64,000 bases of DNA, from the NCBI GenBank assembly GCA_018606645.1, contig JAGVRI010000013.1:1-64000 (forward strand). The letters run 5' to 3'. This document shows positions 42,654 to 51,656 of this stretch, piece after piece. Each line of letters begins with the position of its first letter. The first letter of the stretch is position 1. The translations under genes were made by a program, and so were the position numbers. Under the pieces are notes generated by a model. That model saw only the letters and a list, made by a program, of their open reading frames with translations. It ran no database searches and had not been told where the DNA came from. This DNA comes from Chloroflexota bacterium. GTDB taxonomy: Bacteria > Chloroflexota > Anaerolineae > JAAYZQ01.

Positions 42654-44231
42654 CTACACTCCTTTCAGTGGTTCTGTATCCGATACCCGCATCGGGTCTT
42701 CTTGTAGCTTGCGGAATGCCATGTCCAAATCTCGTCGCACAAGCGCCCGGAGAAATGCAAGCTCATGGCATCTCCCCTCTTGCATTGCCTGGGAAGCGGC
42801 CAGGGCCATTTTCGCCAGGACTTGCTCGCCGGACCATAATAACCATTCGCTCATTGCCTCCAGTCTCCGAGCCAACACCTGGGTAAACGTTTGATCCGTA
42901 AGGATCTCTGCCATCAAACGCCCAGCCAATATCTCCAGGTCCCAGGCAGGGTGACGCAAAAGTTCCTCAGCCATCAGCCACGTAGCAGGTCCCTGCACCG
43001 TCCAGTCGGCAAACGCAGGATGGTCTACCAGGCGGTCTGAGCTGGCAACGAGACGTTTCTTTTCCTCTTCTCCTAGTTCCGGCAGTGCTCGTTCCAGGTT
43101 CCCACTGGCGCTGTCCCACAACCACGGAGAAAGCAGGCGTAAAGGCCCTGCCACGGGGATCTGCGTCGCTCGATTGTAGGCCAGCGCTTCCAATACGATG
43201 CGCCGCCCCAGTTCAAAAGGTGCTTCCAGCAAGAGCATCGCCCCGGAGCCGTCGGGCCAGGCGATATCGTGCACATACCCGCATGGCCGACGGGGAGGCA
43301 ACATCTGGATCGGTACGTGGGTATGTCCCGCAGCTCTCACCGCGCCCGCCTGGTCGCTGAGTAAAAGATTCAGGAAGCGGGCATAACCGGGCACAGGAGT
43401 ATCCTGGACGAACCATATATTTCGCTGCCCCAATCCGTTCAGCGGGCCGATCAATGCACGCCAAGCAGGACTCGGAGGTGAAAGCGGAGTGACCGTTACC
43501 CCACTGAACTGCAATTTGCGCAGACAGCGCTCGGCACCAGGGCGCAACGCCGGGGCCAGGATCGGGATCAACGTCTGCAGGGCTTTGGCCGCTTCTGGTA
43601 AGCGAAGAGTCCCCAGAGCCTGCACCGCCGCCGCAGCGATCTCCTCGCGCACGTCCTGGGCCATCATTCGCAACAATTCGATAGCCGACAGGCCCCGGGG
43701 CGTGGAAAGCAGCGAGGCCGCCTTGCCCTGTAAGCTTCGAATGAGTGTCAGGACCACATCTGGTTCCTGCTGATCCAGGCTCTGAATATATCCGATCAGG
43801 GCAGCAGGATTGCGTTCTGCCTGGACCAAGACCTCGTCCAACGAAGGAATGACCACCTCTTCCGGATCCTGGACGCGGTCCAGGAGTTCGTCATCCACCG
43901 CCTGGCCCAGGAAACGCTCCAGAAGGGTCAAGGCTCCTCTTTTTGCTCGATCGCTCCGTCCAGGCTGAAGCACCACTTGCCGCAGCGACTGCACCACCTC
44001 ATCCCGGTTGAGAAGAGCTGCCACCGTCCCCAACGCAGTCAGCAGTCGGGCATCAGCCCGATCCAGATTGGCGATCAGAGTGGGGAGCACCTGTGAACCC
44101 AACTGCGCAATCTTTTGCGCCTGGGATCGGAATTCCTGTTCCGTAGCGGCAGTAAGCATCTTGCGCAGTTCAATTTCGATTTGCCTTCGCTCGCTCAGCT
44201 TGGTAATGATCTTGGTCTGAGAAGAAAGCAT
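42654..44231 (-). CDS. HEAT-repeat-like protein of unknown function
   Basis: A 525-residue soluble protein, largely helical in its first 240 residues with repeats of the type QALGTLRLPEAAKALQTLIP and GALTLLERFLGQAVDDELLD, as in HEAT scaffolds. Residues about 255-400 look like a different, more globular part (WFVQDTPVPGYARFLNLLLS). The tail is helical again. No catalytic motif is recognised. It sits between def and tatA. Confidence 0.6.
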   Translation of the reverse strand: MLSSQTKIITKLSERRQIEIELRKMLTAATEQEFRSQAQKIAQLGSQVLPTLIANLDRADARLLTALGTVAALLNRDEVVQSLRQVVLQPGRSDRAKRGALTLLERFLGQAVDDELLDRVQDPEEVVIPSLDEVLVQAERNPAALIGYIQSLDQQEPDVVLTLIRSLQGKAASLLSTPRGLSAIELLRMMAQDVREEIAAAAVQALGTLRLPEAAKALQTLIPILAPALRPGAERCLRKLQFSGVTVTPLSPPSPAWRALIGPLNGLGQRNIWFVQDTPVPGYARFLNLLLSDQAGAVRAAGHTHVPIQMLPPRRPCGYVHDIAWPDGSGAMLLLEAPFELGRRIVLEALAYNRATQIPVAGPLRLLSPWLWDSASGNLERALPELGEEEKKRLVASSDRLVDHPAFADWTVQGPATWLMAEELLRHPAWDLEILAGRLMAEILTDQTFTQVLARRLEAMSEWLLWSGEQVLAKMALAASQAMQEGRCHELAFLRALVRRDLDMAFRKLQEDPMRVSDTEPLKGV

Positions 44232-44294
44232 GGCAATTCTCTTCCCAATATCCCTTGACGGCTGCGCCGGAAAAGTTCTGCGAGAGCCGCCATG

Positions 44295-44837
44295 TCATGT
44301 GATGGCGATCTCTCTTTCGCGGGTCTCTTCTTCTCCCACTTCAACCCTTTGAAAAGTCGCCGGATCGGTCAACCGATCGGTGTACAGGATCCCATCCAGA
44401 TGATCAAGTTCATGCTGGAAGACCCGCGCCAGATAACCCTCGGCTTTATAGCGTACCGGGTGACCTTTTTCATCCAGCCCTTGGATCGTGACCTTTTCGG
44501 CTCGCGCCACCTCACCAATGTAACCCGGGATCGATAGACAACCCTCGTATCCGATCTGTTCTCCGGCGTTCTTGACGATCTCGGGATTGAACAGGATATA
44601 GGTCTCTGCCGGCAGATTGTTTTCTTCGTCTGCGGGTAACTCGACGACAAAAAACCGCTGAAGGATGCCCACCTGGGGTGCTGCCAGACCCACTCCATTG
44701 GCTTGACGCATCGTTTCCAACATCTGCTGGGCCAGGGCAACCAGCCTGGGCGTCACCTTGGCCACCTTTCTCGATTTGCTCCGGAGAACCTTGGCCTGCT
44801 CCGGATCGTTCACCGTCAAGATCTTTAGGTCTGACAC
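44295..44837 (-). CDS. def: Peptide deformylase
   Basis: A 180-residue metalloenzyme that removes the formyl group from new proteins. The three motifs are GVGLAAPQVG (48-57), EGCLS with metal ligand Cys100, and QHELDH with ligands His142 and His146 and catalytic Glu143. GTG at 44837 (MSDLKILTV) is preferred; the in-frame TTG at 44852 adds five residues without a better ribosome site. Its own consensus promoter lies upstream. Confidence 0.94.
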   Translation of the reverse strand: MSDLKILTVNDPEQAKVLRSKSRKVAKVTPRLVALAQQMLETMRQANGVGLAAPQVGILQRFFVVELPADEENNLPAETYILFNPEIVKNAGEQIGYEGCLSIPGYIGEVARAEKVTIQGLDEKGHPVRYKAEGYLARVFQHELDHLDGILYTDRLTDPATFQRVEVGEEETREREIAIT

Positions 44838-44921
44838 GTTATTTCTTCTCAAACACTCGTTCTTTTCGCTTTGACCCGTCTCATGGATACGCTTGCCATG
44901 AGCCAGGTGGCTGGCGTCCCG

Positions 44922-44950
44922 ATTGTACCACCACGCCTGGTCCCTGTCAA
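44922..44950 (-). promoter_or_regulatory. Promoter of the def-HEAT-tatA group
   Basis: Minus strand: TTGACA (44950-44945), 17 bp, TACAAT (44927-44922), about 80 bases before def. Confidence 0.8.
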
Positions 44951-44961
44951 CCGTTCAGCCC

Positions 44962-46698
44962 TCAAGGGCACGAGGCAGTAGACCGCGCCGCTTCCGATTT
45001 CGCCCGGTACTCGGCTGCCAGGCCGGTTTCCCCCCGCCCTTCGTACAGATCGGCCAGCGCCCCATACACGTCAGCCAGGACATGGCACCGTTGTCGCGCC
45101 TCGGAATCGCCCGAAGAAAACTGGGCCATCTCCTCGAGCACGGCAATCTGCTCCTGAAGGCTCAGTTCGGCGTCTCGTTGCGCCAGGCTGCCCATCGCGA
45201 CGGCCATAATCGATTTGATCGGGATCCGCACGAAACCTTTTTTCGTCTGCACCCATCGATCGAGCGGTTCCTGCAGTTCGACCGATGGCAGGTAGGAGCT
45301 GTACAGGACCCACACCCGCCGATAGTGCGTTGCCCGCGCATCCAACTCGTCCGGGGAAAGATGCTCATCCAGATAGACCACCTCAGCTCCGTGTACCCGG
45401 AGCTGTCGCAGGAAAAAACGGGGGGAAACCAGAATGATGTCACCAGACCGGGCGTGGCGTTCCACCACCCGCAGCGTCTGATCCAGGCGATCTGCGGCCC
45501 GTCCATTGGCATAATAGACTTGTAGCGCAGCGAACAGAAGCAAGGCCAGTCCGAGCGAAAGGATCGCCGTCACCGGCCCACAGATGTCCCACCGCCTCCA
45601 CCACCAGGCCAGGTTCGCCACAAAGCGGCCAACCGCACAGACTGCCTGGCCCATCAATAACATTGCCATTGGCGTCAGAAAAATCACGTATCGTTCTTCA
45701 AACGGACGGGGGGAGCGCATCAGGGCGAGAGCCGCAAATGGGACAGACAGCCAGAGAGACGCCAACACCAAGGAAAGCCAGCGGCGCCGGTAGGCCGTCA
45801 CTACCAGTCCAAGCACTATCAAGCCCACGCACAGGTTTTGAAATGAGGTGGTCCGGATCCCGCTGTTATACAAAAAATGGCGAAAGAACGGGATGGTGAG
45901 TTCGATCGTGGGCGAGCCGGCCGCTCCATCCCCGCTATCTAACCCCAACCAGGGAAGCCGGAGCAGGCGAATAAGCCCTGGCAGGCAGAGAAGGCCCACC
46001 AGGAGGAACCCGAGCGCGGCTTGCGCCAGGCCACGGACTGACCGTTGCTTCTTCCGGGCAACCAGATGCCCAACTGCCCATACCCCGGCAAAAATCGCCT
46101 CGGTAAGAAGAACAAAAAGCGCATTGTAATGGGTATAAAAACCCAACGTGGCGGTCAGAACGAAACCGAACCAGAATCGAGATCGGTGTGTCTCAAGAGC
46201 ACGAACCAGGAAATAGACCGAGGCCAGACCAAACAAGGCCAGCAGGGTATATGGGCGGGCGATCTGCGCATACCGGACGTGCAACGGCAATAGAGTTGTG
46301 AAAAGTGCCCCGATCAGGCCTGTCCCTGGCTCAAACAGCAGATCGCCCAGTTTGTAACTAAAGACCACGACCAGAACACCGAACACCGACGGCAGAAAAC
46401 GGAGCATGAACGCACTCCGCCCGACCACAGGCCAAAAGAGGTATTGGATCAGGAAGTAAAGCGGCTGCATATTGCCAGGTTGGCCCGTGACCTTGATCTG
46501 GGTGACGCGGAGCACCGCGTTCAGGTCTGGCTGATCGAGCTTGGTAATGGTGGCATTCTCATCGCGCCCCAACACTTCGCGCACACCCAAGTCATGCCAC
46601 ATCAGAGTGGCGCTCAACAAAAGGAGACCGATCAACAACCCGATCTCTAAGAGATGCGCATGTTGACTACGGAGCGCGCGCCGTGGATCACGCTTCAC
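44962..46698 (-). CDS. Membrane glycosyltransferase, GT39/PMT-like
   Basis: A 578-residue GT-C fold protein with about eleven hydrophobic segments. The first external loop has an Asp-Glu pair (VLGRDENATITKLDQP) typical of lipid-linked-sugar transferases. QPLYFLIQYLFWPVVGRSAF, LPLHVRYAQIARPYTLLALF and LTATLGFYTHYNALFVLLTE follow family order. A soluble C-terminal part ends the protein. The start is GTG at 46698, overlapping the preceding gene by 11 bases. The acceptor is unknown. Confidence 0.83.
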   Translation of the reverse strand: MKRDPRRALRSQHAHLLEIGLLIGLLLLSATLMWHDLGVREVLGRDENATITKLDQPDLNAVLRVTQIKVTGQPGNMQPLYFLIQYLFWPVVGRSAFMLRFLPSVFGVLVVVFSYKLGDLLFEPGTGLIGALFTTLLPLHVRYAQIARPYTLLALFGLASVYFLVRALETHRSRFWFGFVLTATLGFYTHYNALFVLLTEAIFAGVWAVGHLVARKKQRSVRGLAQAALGFLLVGLLCLPGLIRLLRLPWLGLDSGDGAAGSPTIELTIPFFRHFLYNSGIRTTSFQNLCVGLIVLGLVVTAYRRRWLSLVLASLWLSVPFAALALMRSPRPFEERYVIFLTPMAMLLMGQAVCAVGRFVANLAWWWRRWDICGPVTAILSLGLALLLFAALQVYYANGRAADRLDQTLRVVERHARSGDIILVSPRFFLRQLRVHGAEVVYLDEHLSPDELDARATHYRRVWVLYSSYLPSVELQEPLDRWVQTKKGFVRIPIKSIMAVAMGSLAQRDAELSLQEQIAVLEEMAQFSSGDSEARQRCHVLADVYGALADLYEGRGETGLAAEYRAKSEAARSTASCP

Positions 46699-48022
46699 GG
46701 GTCAAGTCTTGAGCGACGATCCGGCTGATGGTCTGTCCCAACCGGACGCTATAGTTAGTGCCCCGGTCCTCCGGGTAGATTTGCAGGGTATTGGCCAGGT
46801 AGAGCCCTTTCAGCGGAGTACGATGATCGGGGATGCGCTGTGAGTAGTTACAGGTAATCACCGGCTGCCCGGCCTCGGCGCGGAGCACGATCTTTTTCTC
46901 AATCCAGCCAGGTTCGAAGGCAGGATTAATGCGCTTCAGATGCGGGGCATAGAGGTCAAAAAGCCTGTCCGCCGTCATGTGGAAGCGAGGGTCATCCCGT
47001 TCCAGATAGTTGGAGACATAGATCAGGTGCCGGCCCTGGTACTCGCTCGGTGGCACATAGTTGGTGTGCTCAATTACCCCGACAAAGGGCATGGTCCGAT
47101 CGGCGATGTTCATCCAATAGATGCGACTCAGACTGCGTTGACTGACCAGGAGCAACACCACCGCCGCCTGATAGCGCACCGTCCGCAGCAAGGCGGCGTA
47201 TGAGTCATCCAGGCTAGGAGGGGCAATCTCCAGAAACGCATCGCCGGGCACGGTGGCGATGACCACATCGAACGGGATCGTCTCTCTCCGGGTCACCACC
47301 CCGGTGACCCGACAGGGATCGGCCGGATCGGTGGTCAGGCCGATCGCCCCCTGGTTGAGACGAAGGTCCGCCCCGCCCAGCCGCAACCGATCGACCAGTG
47401 CTTGGGTGATGATCTCAAAGCTCCCCTGCGGATAGGCCAGTGTCTCTTTCGCCACGGCCCCTCGGCGCGAGGTGCCTCGCACTTTGATCTTGCCCCACAA
47501 CCAAGTCATGCTGACCTGATCGGCCCAGTCACCGAACTTGCCCCTCAGCAAGGGGCCCCACACTTTGTCATAGATCTCCTGGCCCATATAGCGCAAGATC
47601 CAGTCACGGGCCGTCACCCGCTCCAGACGCTGCCAGTCGTTCACCCGCTGCAGATAAAGGTACATGAATCCCAGTTTGATCCGATTGACCAGGTTGAGAG
47701 GTTTGAAACGTAGCAGGTCCAGGGGGGTCACAAAGTCATAGATCTGGCCGTCGTAGAAGAAGCCTACCTTTGATTCGATCCAGCGCAACTGATCGCCAAT
47801 GCCCAACTCATCCATCAGACCGAGGATGTGAGCATCGCTGCCAAAAAGATGGTGATAGAAGAACTCGATGCGGGTGCCTAACAGGGGCAGCGTAGCCGCT
47901 TGCCCCCCCCAGGTTCCATACTTTTCGAATACGGTGACGGCATAGCCCCGTTTCTGCAGTTCATAGGCCGCCGTCAGGCCGGCATATCCTCCTCCGATGA
48001 TCCCAATGCGGATCGCGCTCAT
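46688..48022 (-). CDS. FAD/NAD(P)-dependent oxidoreductase, amine-oxidase-like fold
   Basis: A 444-residue flavoprotein. RIGIIGGGYAGLTAAYEL (residues 4-21) is the dinucleotide-binding fold, EKYGTWGGQAATL follows as in protoporphyrinogen/phytoene-type oxidases, and a C-terminal GLYLANTLQIYPEDRGTNYS contacts FAD. NAD(P)-binding Rossmann-type proteins of this kind often sit beside GT39 genes in sugar-lipid clusters. It overlaps the small Cys protein gene by 4 bases (ATGA) and the GT39 gene by 11. Confidence 0.8.
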   Translation of the reverse strand: MSAIRIGIIGGGYAGLTAAYELQKRGYAVTVFEKYGTWGGQAATLPLLGTRIEFFYHHLFGSDAHILGLMDELGIGDQLRWIESKVGFFYDGQIYDFVTPLDLLRFKPLNLVNRIKLGFMYLYLQRVNDWQRLERVTARDWILRYMGQEIYDKVWGPLLRGKFGDWADQVSMTWLWGKIKVRGTSRRGAVAKETLAYPQGSFEIITQALVDRLRLGGADLRLNQGAIGLTTDPADPCRVTGVVTRRETIPFDVVIATVPGDAFLEIAPPSLDDSYAALLRTVRYQAAVVLLLVSQRSLSRIYWMNIADRTMPFVGVIEHTNYVPPSEYQGRHLIYVSNYLERDDPRFHMTADRLFDLYAPHLKRINPAFEPGWIEKKIVLRAEAGQPVITCNYSQRIPDHRTPLKGLYLANTLQIYPEDRGTNYSVRLGQTISRIVAQDLTREA

Positions 48023-48384
48023 TCCAATATCTCTGGTTCCGGGACGTCAGGCACAAGATCGAGAGGGTTCTCGGCCGCGCGATCCAGGTCTCGTCTGGCC
48101 TGATGGAACAGCTCGATCAGCTCTTCGTCGGTTCCCTGGTAGCGGGCGATCGACTGCTGAGCACAAATCTCGCAGCCGCGCATAAAGCGATAGCTTCCTG
48201 AGACGCAGCTCAGGCAGGCATCGAGCCGGATCATCATCAGGCAAAAGGCAAGCACATCCGGATGAGTCTCAGGCAGCGGGGTGATGGAATCGATCAATTC
48301 CCGCCACTTCTCACCCCGCAAATTGCGCAGATGGCGAATTAGATGAGGCGGGAATAACAGTTCAGTTCTCAAACTCACAGTCAT
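48019..48384 (-). CDS. Small cysteine-containing protein of unknown function
   Basis: A 121-residue protein, not recognised. Two Cys pairs lie close together, CLSC and CEIC, joined by VSGSYRFMRG, which suggests a metal or redox site. An acidic tail ends in PDVPEPEILE. The ATG at 48384 follows AGGTGGTGACAT. It is coupled by ATGA overlap to the flavoprotein gene. Confidence 0.65.
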   Translation of the reverse strand: MTVSLRTELLFPPHLIRHLRNLRGEKWRELIDSITPLPETHPDVLAFCLMMIRLDACLSCVSGSYRFMRGCEICAQQSIARYQGTDEELIELFHQARRDLDRAAENPLDLVPDVPEPEILE

Positions 48385-48415
48385 ATGTCACCACCTGATC
48401 GGCGAAACACCTTTC

Positions 48416-49318
48416 TCAACTCAATTGACGGGCGGATTCGACAACTTCCGGGCGGACCTGGCAACCATGGCGTCGCTCCAGACCCTCCCAGACCGCCCAC
48501 GGCACGGCCACACTTCCCAGGTCGCTACCGGTTCCTTCACCGTGGAAATCACTGCCGCCGCTCACGAACAATCCATAGCGAATGGCCCACGCCAGCAATC
48601 GGCGGCTCACACGATGGGAGTAATTGGGATAGTAAACCTCAATTCCCTCCAGACCAGCATCCCGTAAACGCGGAAGCCAGCGAGCCAGGTCCAGACTCAC
48701 TTTGCATTCCCCGTTCCGGCTAAAGATATATGGATGGGCTAACGCCGGCAACCCGCCGCTCCTCCGTATCAACTGGATAGCATCCTCGGGCGAAAGTTTA
48801 TAGCGTTCCACATATGCTGGCCGGCCCGGGCCGATCCACTGTTCAAACGCTTCATCCCAACTGTGTACATAACCCTGCTCGACCATCGTTGCCGCAATGT
48901 GAGCACGTCCAATGGACCCGTTTCCGCCAGCCTTGGCAACAACCTGGTCCCATTCTATAGGCAATCCCCATTGGGCAAGGCGCGCCAGGATCTGCTGAGC
49001 GCGCTCCTGACGCGCTTCTCGCGCTTGTGTCAGAAAGGTCTTCAGTTCTGCGTTCTCGACATCCACAAAATAGCCCAGTATGTGGATCTCTTCCTGCCCA
49101 CTGACGGCGCTGATCTCCACTCCCGGCACCAAAGTGATCCCCCAGTGCTTGGCGGCAGCCTGAGCTGGCCGTACTCCGGCGACCGTGTCGTGGTCGGTGA
49201 CGGACAGCACGTGGACCCCCAGGCTTGCCGCCCGAGCCACCACCTCTTCGGGGGTCAGACTGCCGTCCGATGCATTCGTATGGCTGTGCAGATCAACACG
49301 GCTCCGGTTCGTCGTCAG
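48416..49318 (-). CDS. PHP-domain phosphoesterase with unclear start codon
   Basis: About 300 residues of a PHP metal-dependent phosphoesterase. RVDLHSHTNASDGSLTPEE opens the domain, VLSVTDHDTVAGV and LVPGVEISA follow, and ALAHPYIFS and SGGSDFHGE give the other metal ligands. Related proteins hydrolyse 3',5'-bisphosphates or RNA ends. No ATG, GTG or TTG lies in frame between the nuoI stop and DLHSHT. The placed start is CTG at 49318, overlapping the nuoI stop as CTGA; ACG at 49315 or a start far inside nuoI (up to 49528) are the alternatives. Confidence 0.8.
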   Translation of the reverse strand: MTTNRSRVDLHSHTNASDGSLTPEEVVARAASLGVHVLSVTDHDTVAGVRPAQAAAKHWGITLVPGVEISAVSGQEEIHILGYFVDVENAELKTFLTQAREARQERAQQILARLAQWGLPIEWDQVVAKAGGNGSIGRAHIAATMVEQGYVHSWDEAFEQWIGPGRPAYVERYKLSPEDAIQLIRRSGGLPALAHPYIFSRNGECKVSLDLARWLPRLRDAGLEGIEVYYPNYSHRVSRRLLAWAIRYGLFVSGGSDFHGEGTGSDLGSVAVPWAVWEGLERRHGCQVRPEVVESARQLS

Positions 49319-49899
49319 GCCTCCTGTTTCCTGGCCTCTTGCTTGGCCTGGCGTTCCTGCTGTTCCGCTGCATAGTCGGAGGGATGCAGCTTGGCATAGT
49401 ACTCGACCGGCACCAGCAACTTTTCCAGGGAGTAGAACATGTCTCGGTCTCGGTCCGAGGTGGGGATTTCGTGCTCCTGGTTCATCTTGATGGCATCGAA
49501 CGGGCAAAACTCGGCACAGAAGCCGCACGACATGCAGATCGTGGTGTCGATCCAGAACCCGGCGGGCCTGGCCTGGGGCCGTCCCTTCTCATCCGTAGCC
49601 CGCTGGATCCAGATACACTGAGGGGGACACACGCGGGCGCAAACCCCACACGCAGTGCAACGCGGCTTATCGGGCGTCTCGTCGTACACCAGCATCGGCA
49701 GGAACCGAAAGTGCTCCGAGATCTTACGCTTCTGTTCCGGATACTGGATAGTAAAGAGCCCCTTGCCCTCGACCGACTGACGCTTCCTGAGCCACTCCTC
49801 GTGGTAGCGGGGTTCCCACGGCTTCCGGTCGTACAGGTACGACTCGATGAAATGGCGCATGGTCACACTCAGACCTTTGAGTAATCCGATGCCAAACAT
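49315..49899 (-). CDS. nuoI: NADH-quinone oxidoreductase subunit I
   Basis: A 194-residue subunit with two [4Fe-4S] clusters: CTACGVCARVCP and CMSCGFCAEFCP hold the eight cysteines that carry electrons to cluster N2. The N-terminus lies on the membrane arm; the C-terminus is a charged QERQAKQEARKQEA helix. Its ATG overlaps the nuoCD stop (TGATG). Confidence 0.96.
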   Translation of the reverse strand: MFGIGLLKGLSVTMRHFIESYLYDRKPWEPRYHEEWLRKRQSVEGKGLFTIQYPEQKRKISEHFRFLPMLVYDETPDKPRCTACGVCARVCPPQCIWIQRATDEKGRPQARPAGFWIDTTICMSCGFCAEFCPFDAIKMNQEHEIPTSDRDRDMFYSLEKLLVPVEYYAKLHPSDYAAEQQERQAKQEARKQEA

Positions 49900-51632
49900 C
49901 AGCGGTCTACCTCCCCCAGTGTGATATCGATGCTACCCAGGATCACAATCGCGTCGGCGAACAGATGCCCCACCGACATCGCTTCCAGCGCCCCCAGGTT
50001 GACAAAAGAGGGTGAACGCACATGGTAGCGGTATGGATTGGTCCCCCCATCGCTGACCAGATAAAAGCCCAGCTCCCCCTTGGGATGCTCTACCCGGCTA
50101 TACAACTCACCGGCCGGCACCTTGGGGTTCCACGGCTTCTTGCCAGCCTGGATCGGTCCTCTGGCTGGAATACGGTCCAGGGCTTGCCTCAAGATCTTGA
50201 CGCTCTCTCTCGCTTCGGCCATCCGCTGCCGATAGCGGTCGTAGATATCCCCCGTTTCGAAGGTAGGCACTTCAAAGTCAAAGGTATCATAGATCGAATA
50301 GGGCTCTACCTTCCGGATGTCATATTTCAACCCGGCGGAGCGGAGCACTGGCCCGGTAACTCCATAGTTCACCATCTCCTGCCAGCTCATCGCCCCGACG
50401 CCCCGCGCCCGGGCAATAAAGATCTCGTTATCGGAGAGCATCGTATCAAACTCGTCGATCTTGCGATCGAGGCGATCCACTACCTTCCGGCAGCGCTTGA
50501 GCCAATCGTCGCTTACGTCTCGGGCCACTCCACCAAAGCGGTAATAGTTGACCATCATCCGGGCTCCAGACGCCTCCTCGAACAGGTCCAGGACGTGCTC
50601 GCGCTCGGTGAAGGCATAAATCATCGGCGTGAACATCGCTCCCAGTTCATTGAACTGGAACCCAATGGCCAGGAGGTGGTTGATGACCCGGGTCAACTCG
50701 CCCATGATGACCCGCAGATACTCGGCCCGCTCGGGGACTTCCTGCCCCATCAACCGTTCTACGGCGACCACATAGCCAAAGTTGTTGTACATCGGACACA
50801 CATAGTCCAGGCGGTCTGTGTACGGAATGATACCCGTCCACAGGTTCCGCTCGCCGATCTTTTCATGATTGCGATGAAGATGGCCCAACACCGGGTAGAT
50901 ACTGGTGACCGTTTCCCCGTTTAGGCCGACGATCATCCGCAATACGCCATGGGTGCTGGGATGTTGAGGCCCGATATTCACATAGACCTGGTCCGTTTCG
51001 AGGCCATTGAGGTCGATCTTGGCTGCGGGCAGCACATCGATTTCGGGCACCGGCTTCCACTGGTCCGGATCAAACCCCTGCGGGTACTGAACATTGGCTC
51101 GCCAGCGTACCCGCTCCTCAGCCGACCTGGGTTTGGGTTGCTGGGCATGGGGCCATCGGCTGGGAAAAGGCTTGTGCTCTTGCTCATAGTACGGTTCATG
51201 CCAGTCCTTGCGCAGCGGATGCCCGGCAAAGCCCTCCCACAGCAAAATGCGTTTCAGGTTCGGGTGGCCGTCGAAGCGGATGCCAAACATGTCCCACACT
51301 TCTCGTTCCTGGAAATCGGCGCTTTTCCAGATAGAAGTGAGGCTCGGCACATGGGGGTTTGCCTTGTCAGGAACCCGGACCTTGAACGGGATGCCCGGTC
51401 CCTGCTGATCCGGCCGGCTCGAGTATAGATTGTAGACCACTTCGAAGCGATCGGGATAGTCCGAGGCAGAGAGATGGGTGAGCCAGTCATAGCCCATTTC
51501 ATCGCGCAGGTATTGGGCCACAGTTGGGAGGCGGCTGGCTTCGATGACCAGCCAGTCGCCATCGCGATCGATGACGGCACCGGGGAATGCTTGATTCAGT
51601 TGAGCTTCAATCGCTCCCAGATCGGTCGCCAT
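49899..51632 (-). CDS. nuoCD: Fused NADH-quinone oxidoreductase subunits C and D
   Basis: A 577-residue protein. NuoC spans about residues 1-170 (MGYDWLTHLSASDYPDRFEV, ADFQEREVWDMFGIRFDGHP), then a linker, and NuoD starts about residue 215 (VNIGPQHPSTHGVLRMIVGL). NuoD conserved pieces include GHLHRNHEKIGER and RARGVGAMSWQEM; the C-terminal GSIDITLGEVDR ends NuoD. The fusion forms part of the quinone-reducing module. The ATG at 51632 has GAAGGAGAGA upstream. Confidence 0.96.
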   Translation of the reverse strand: MATDLGAIEAQLNQAFPGAVIDRDGDWLVIEASRLPTVAQYLRDEMGYDWLTHLSASDYPDRFEVVYNLYSSRPDQQGPGIPFKVRVPDKANPHVPSLTSIWKSADFQEREVWDMFGIRFDGHPNLKRILLWEGFAGHPLRKDWHEPYYEQEHKPFPSRWPHAQQPKPRSAEERVRWRANVQYPQGFDPDQWKPVPEIDVLPAAKIDLNGLETDQVYVNIGPQHPSTHGVLRMIVGLNGETVTSIYPVLGHLHRNHEKIGERNLWTGIIPYTDRLDYVCPMYNNFGYVVAVERLMGQEVPERAEYLRVIMGELTRVINHLLAIGFQFNELGAMFTPMIYAFTEREHVLDLFEEASGARMMVNYYRFGGVARDVSDDWLKRCRKVVDRLDRKIDEFDTMLSDNEIFIARARGVGAMSWQEMVNYGVTGPVLRSAGLKYDIRKVEPYSIYDTFDFEVPTFETGDIYDRYRQRMAEARESVKILRQALDRIPARGPIQAGKKPWNPKVPAGELYSRVEHPKGELGFYLVSDGGTNPYRYHVRSPSFVNLGALEAMSVGHLFADAIVILGSIDITLGEVDR

Positions 51633-51656
51633 GCTTCTCTCCTTCTACCCCTATGA

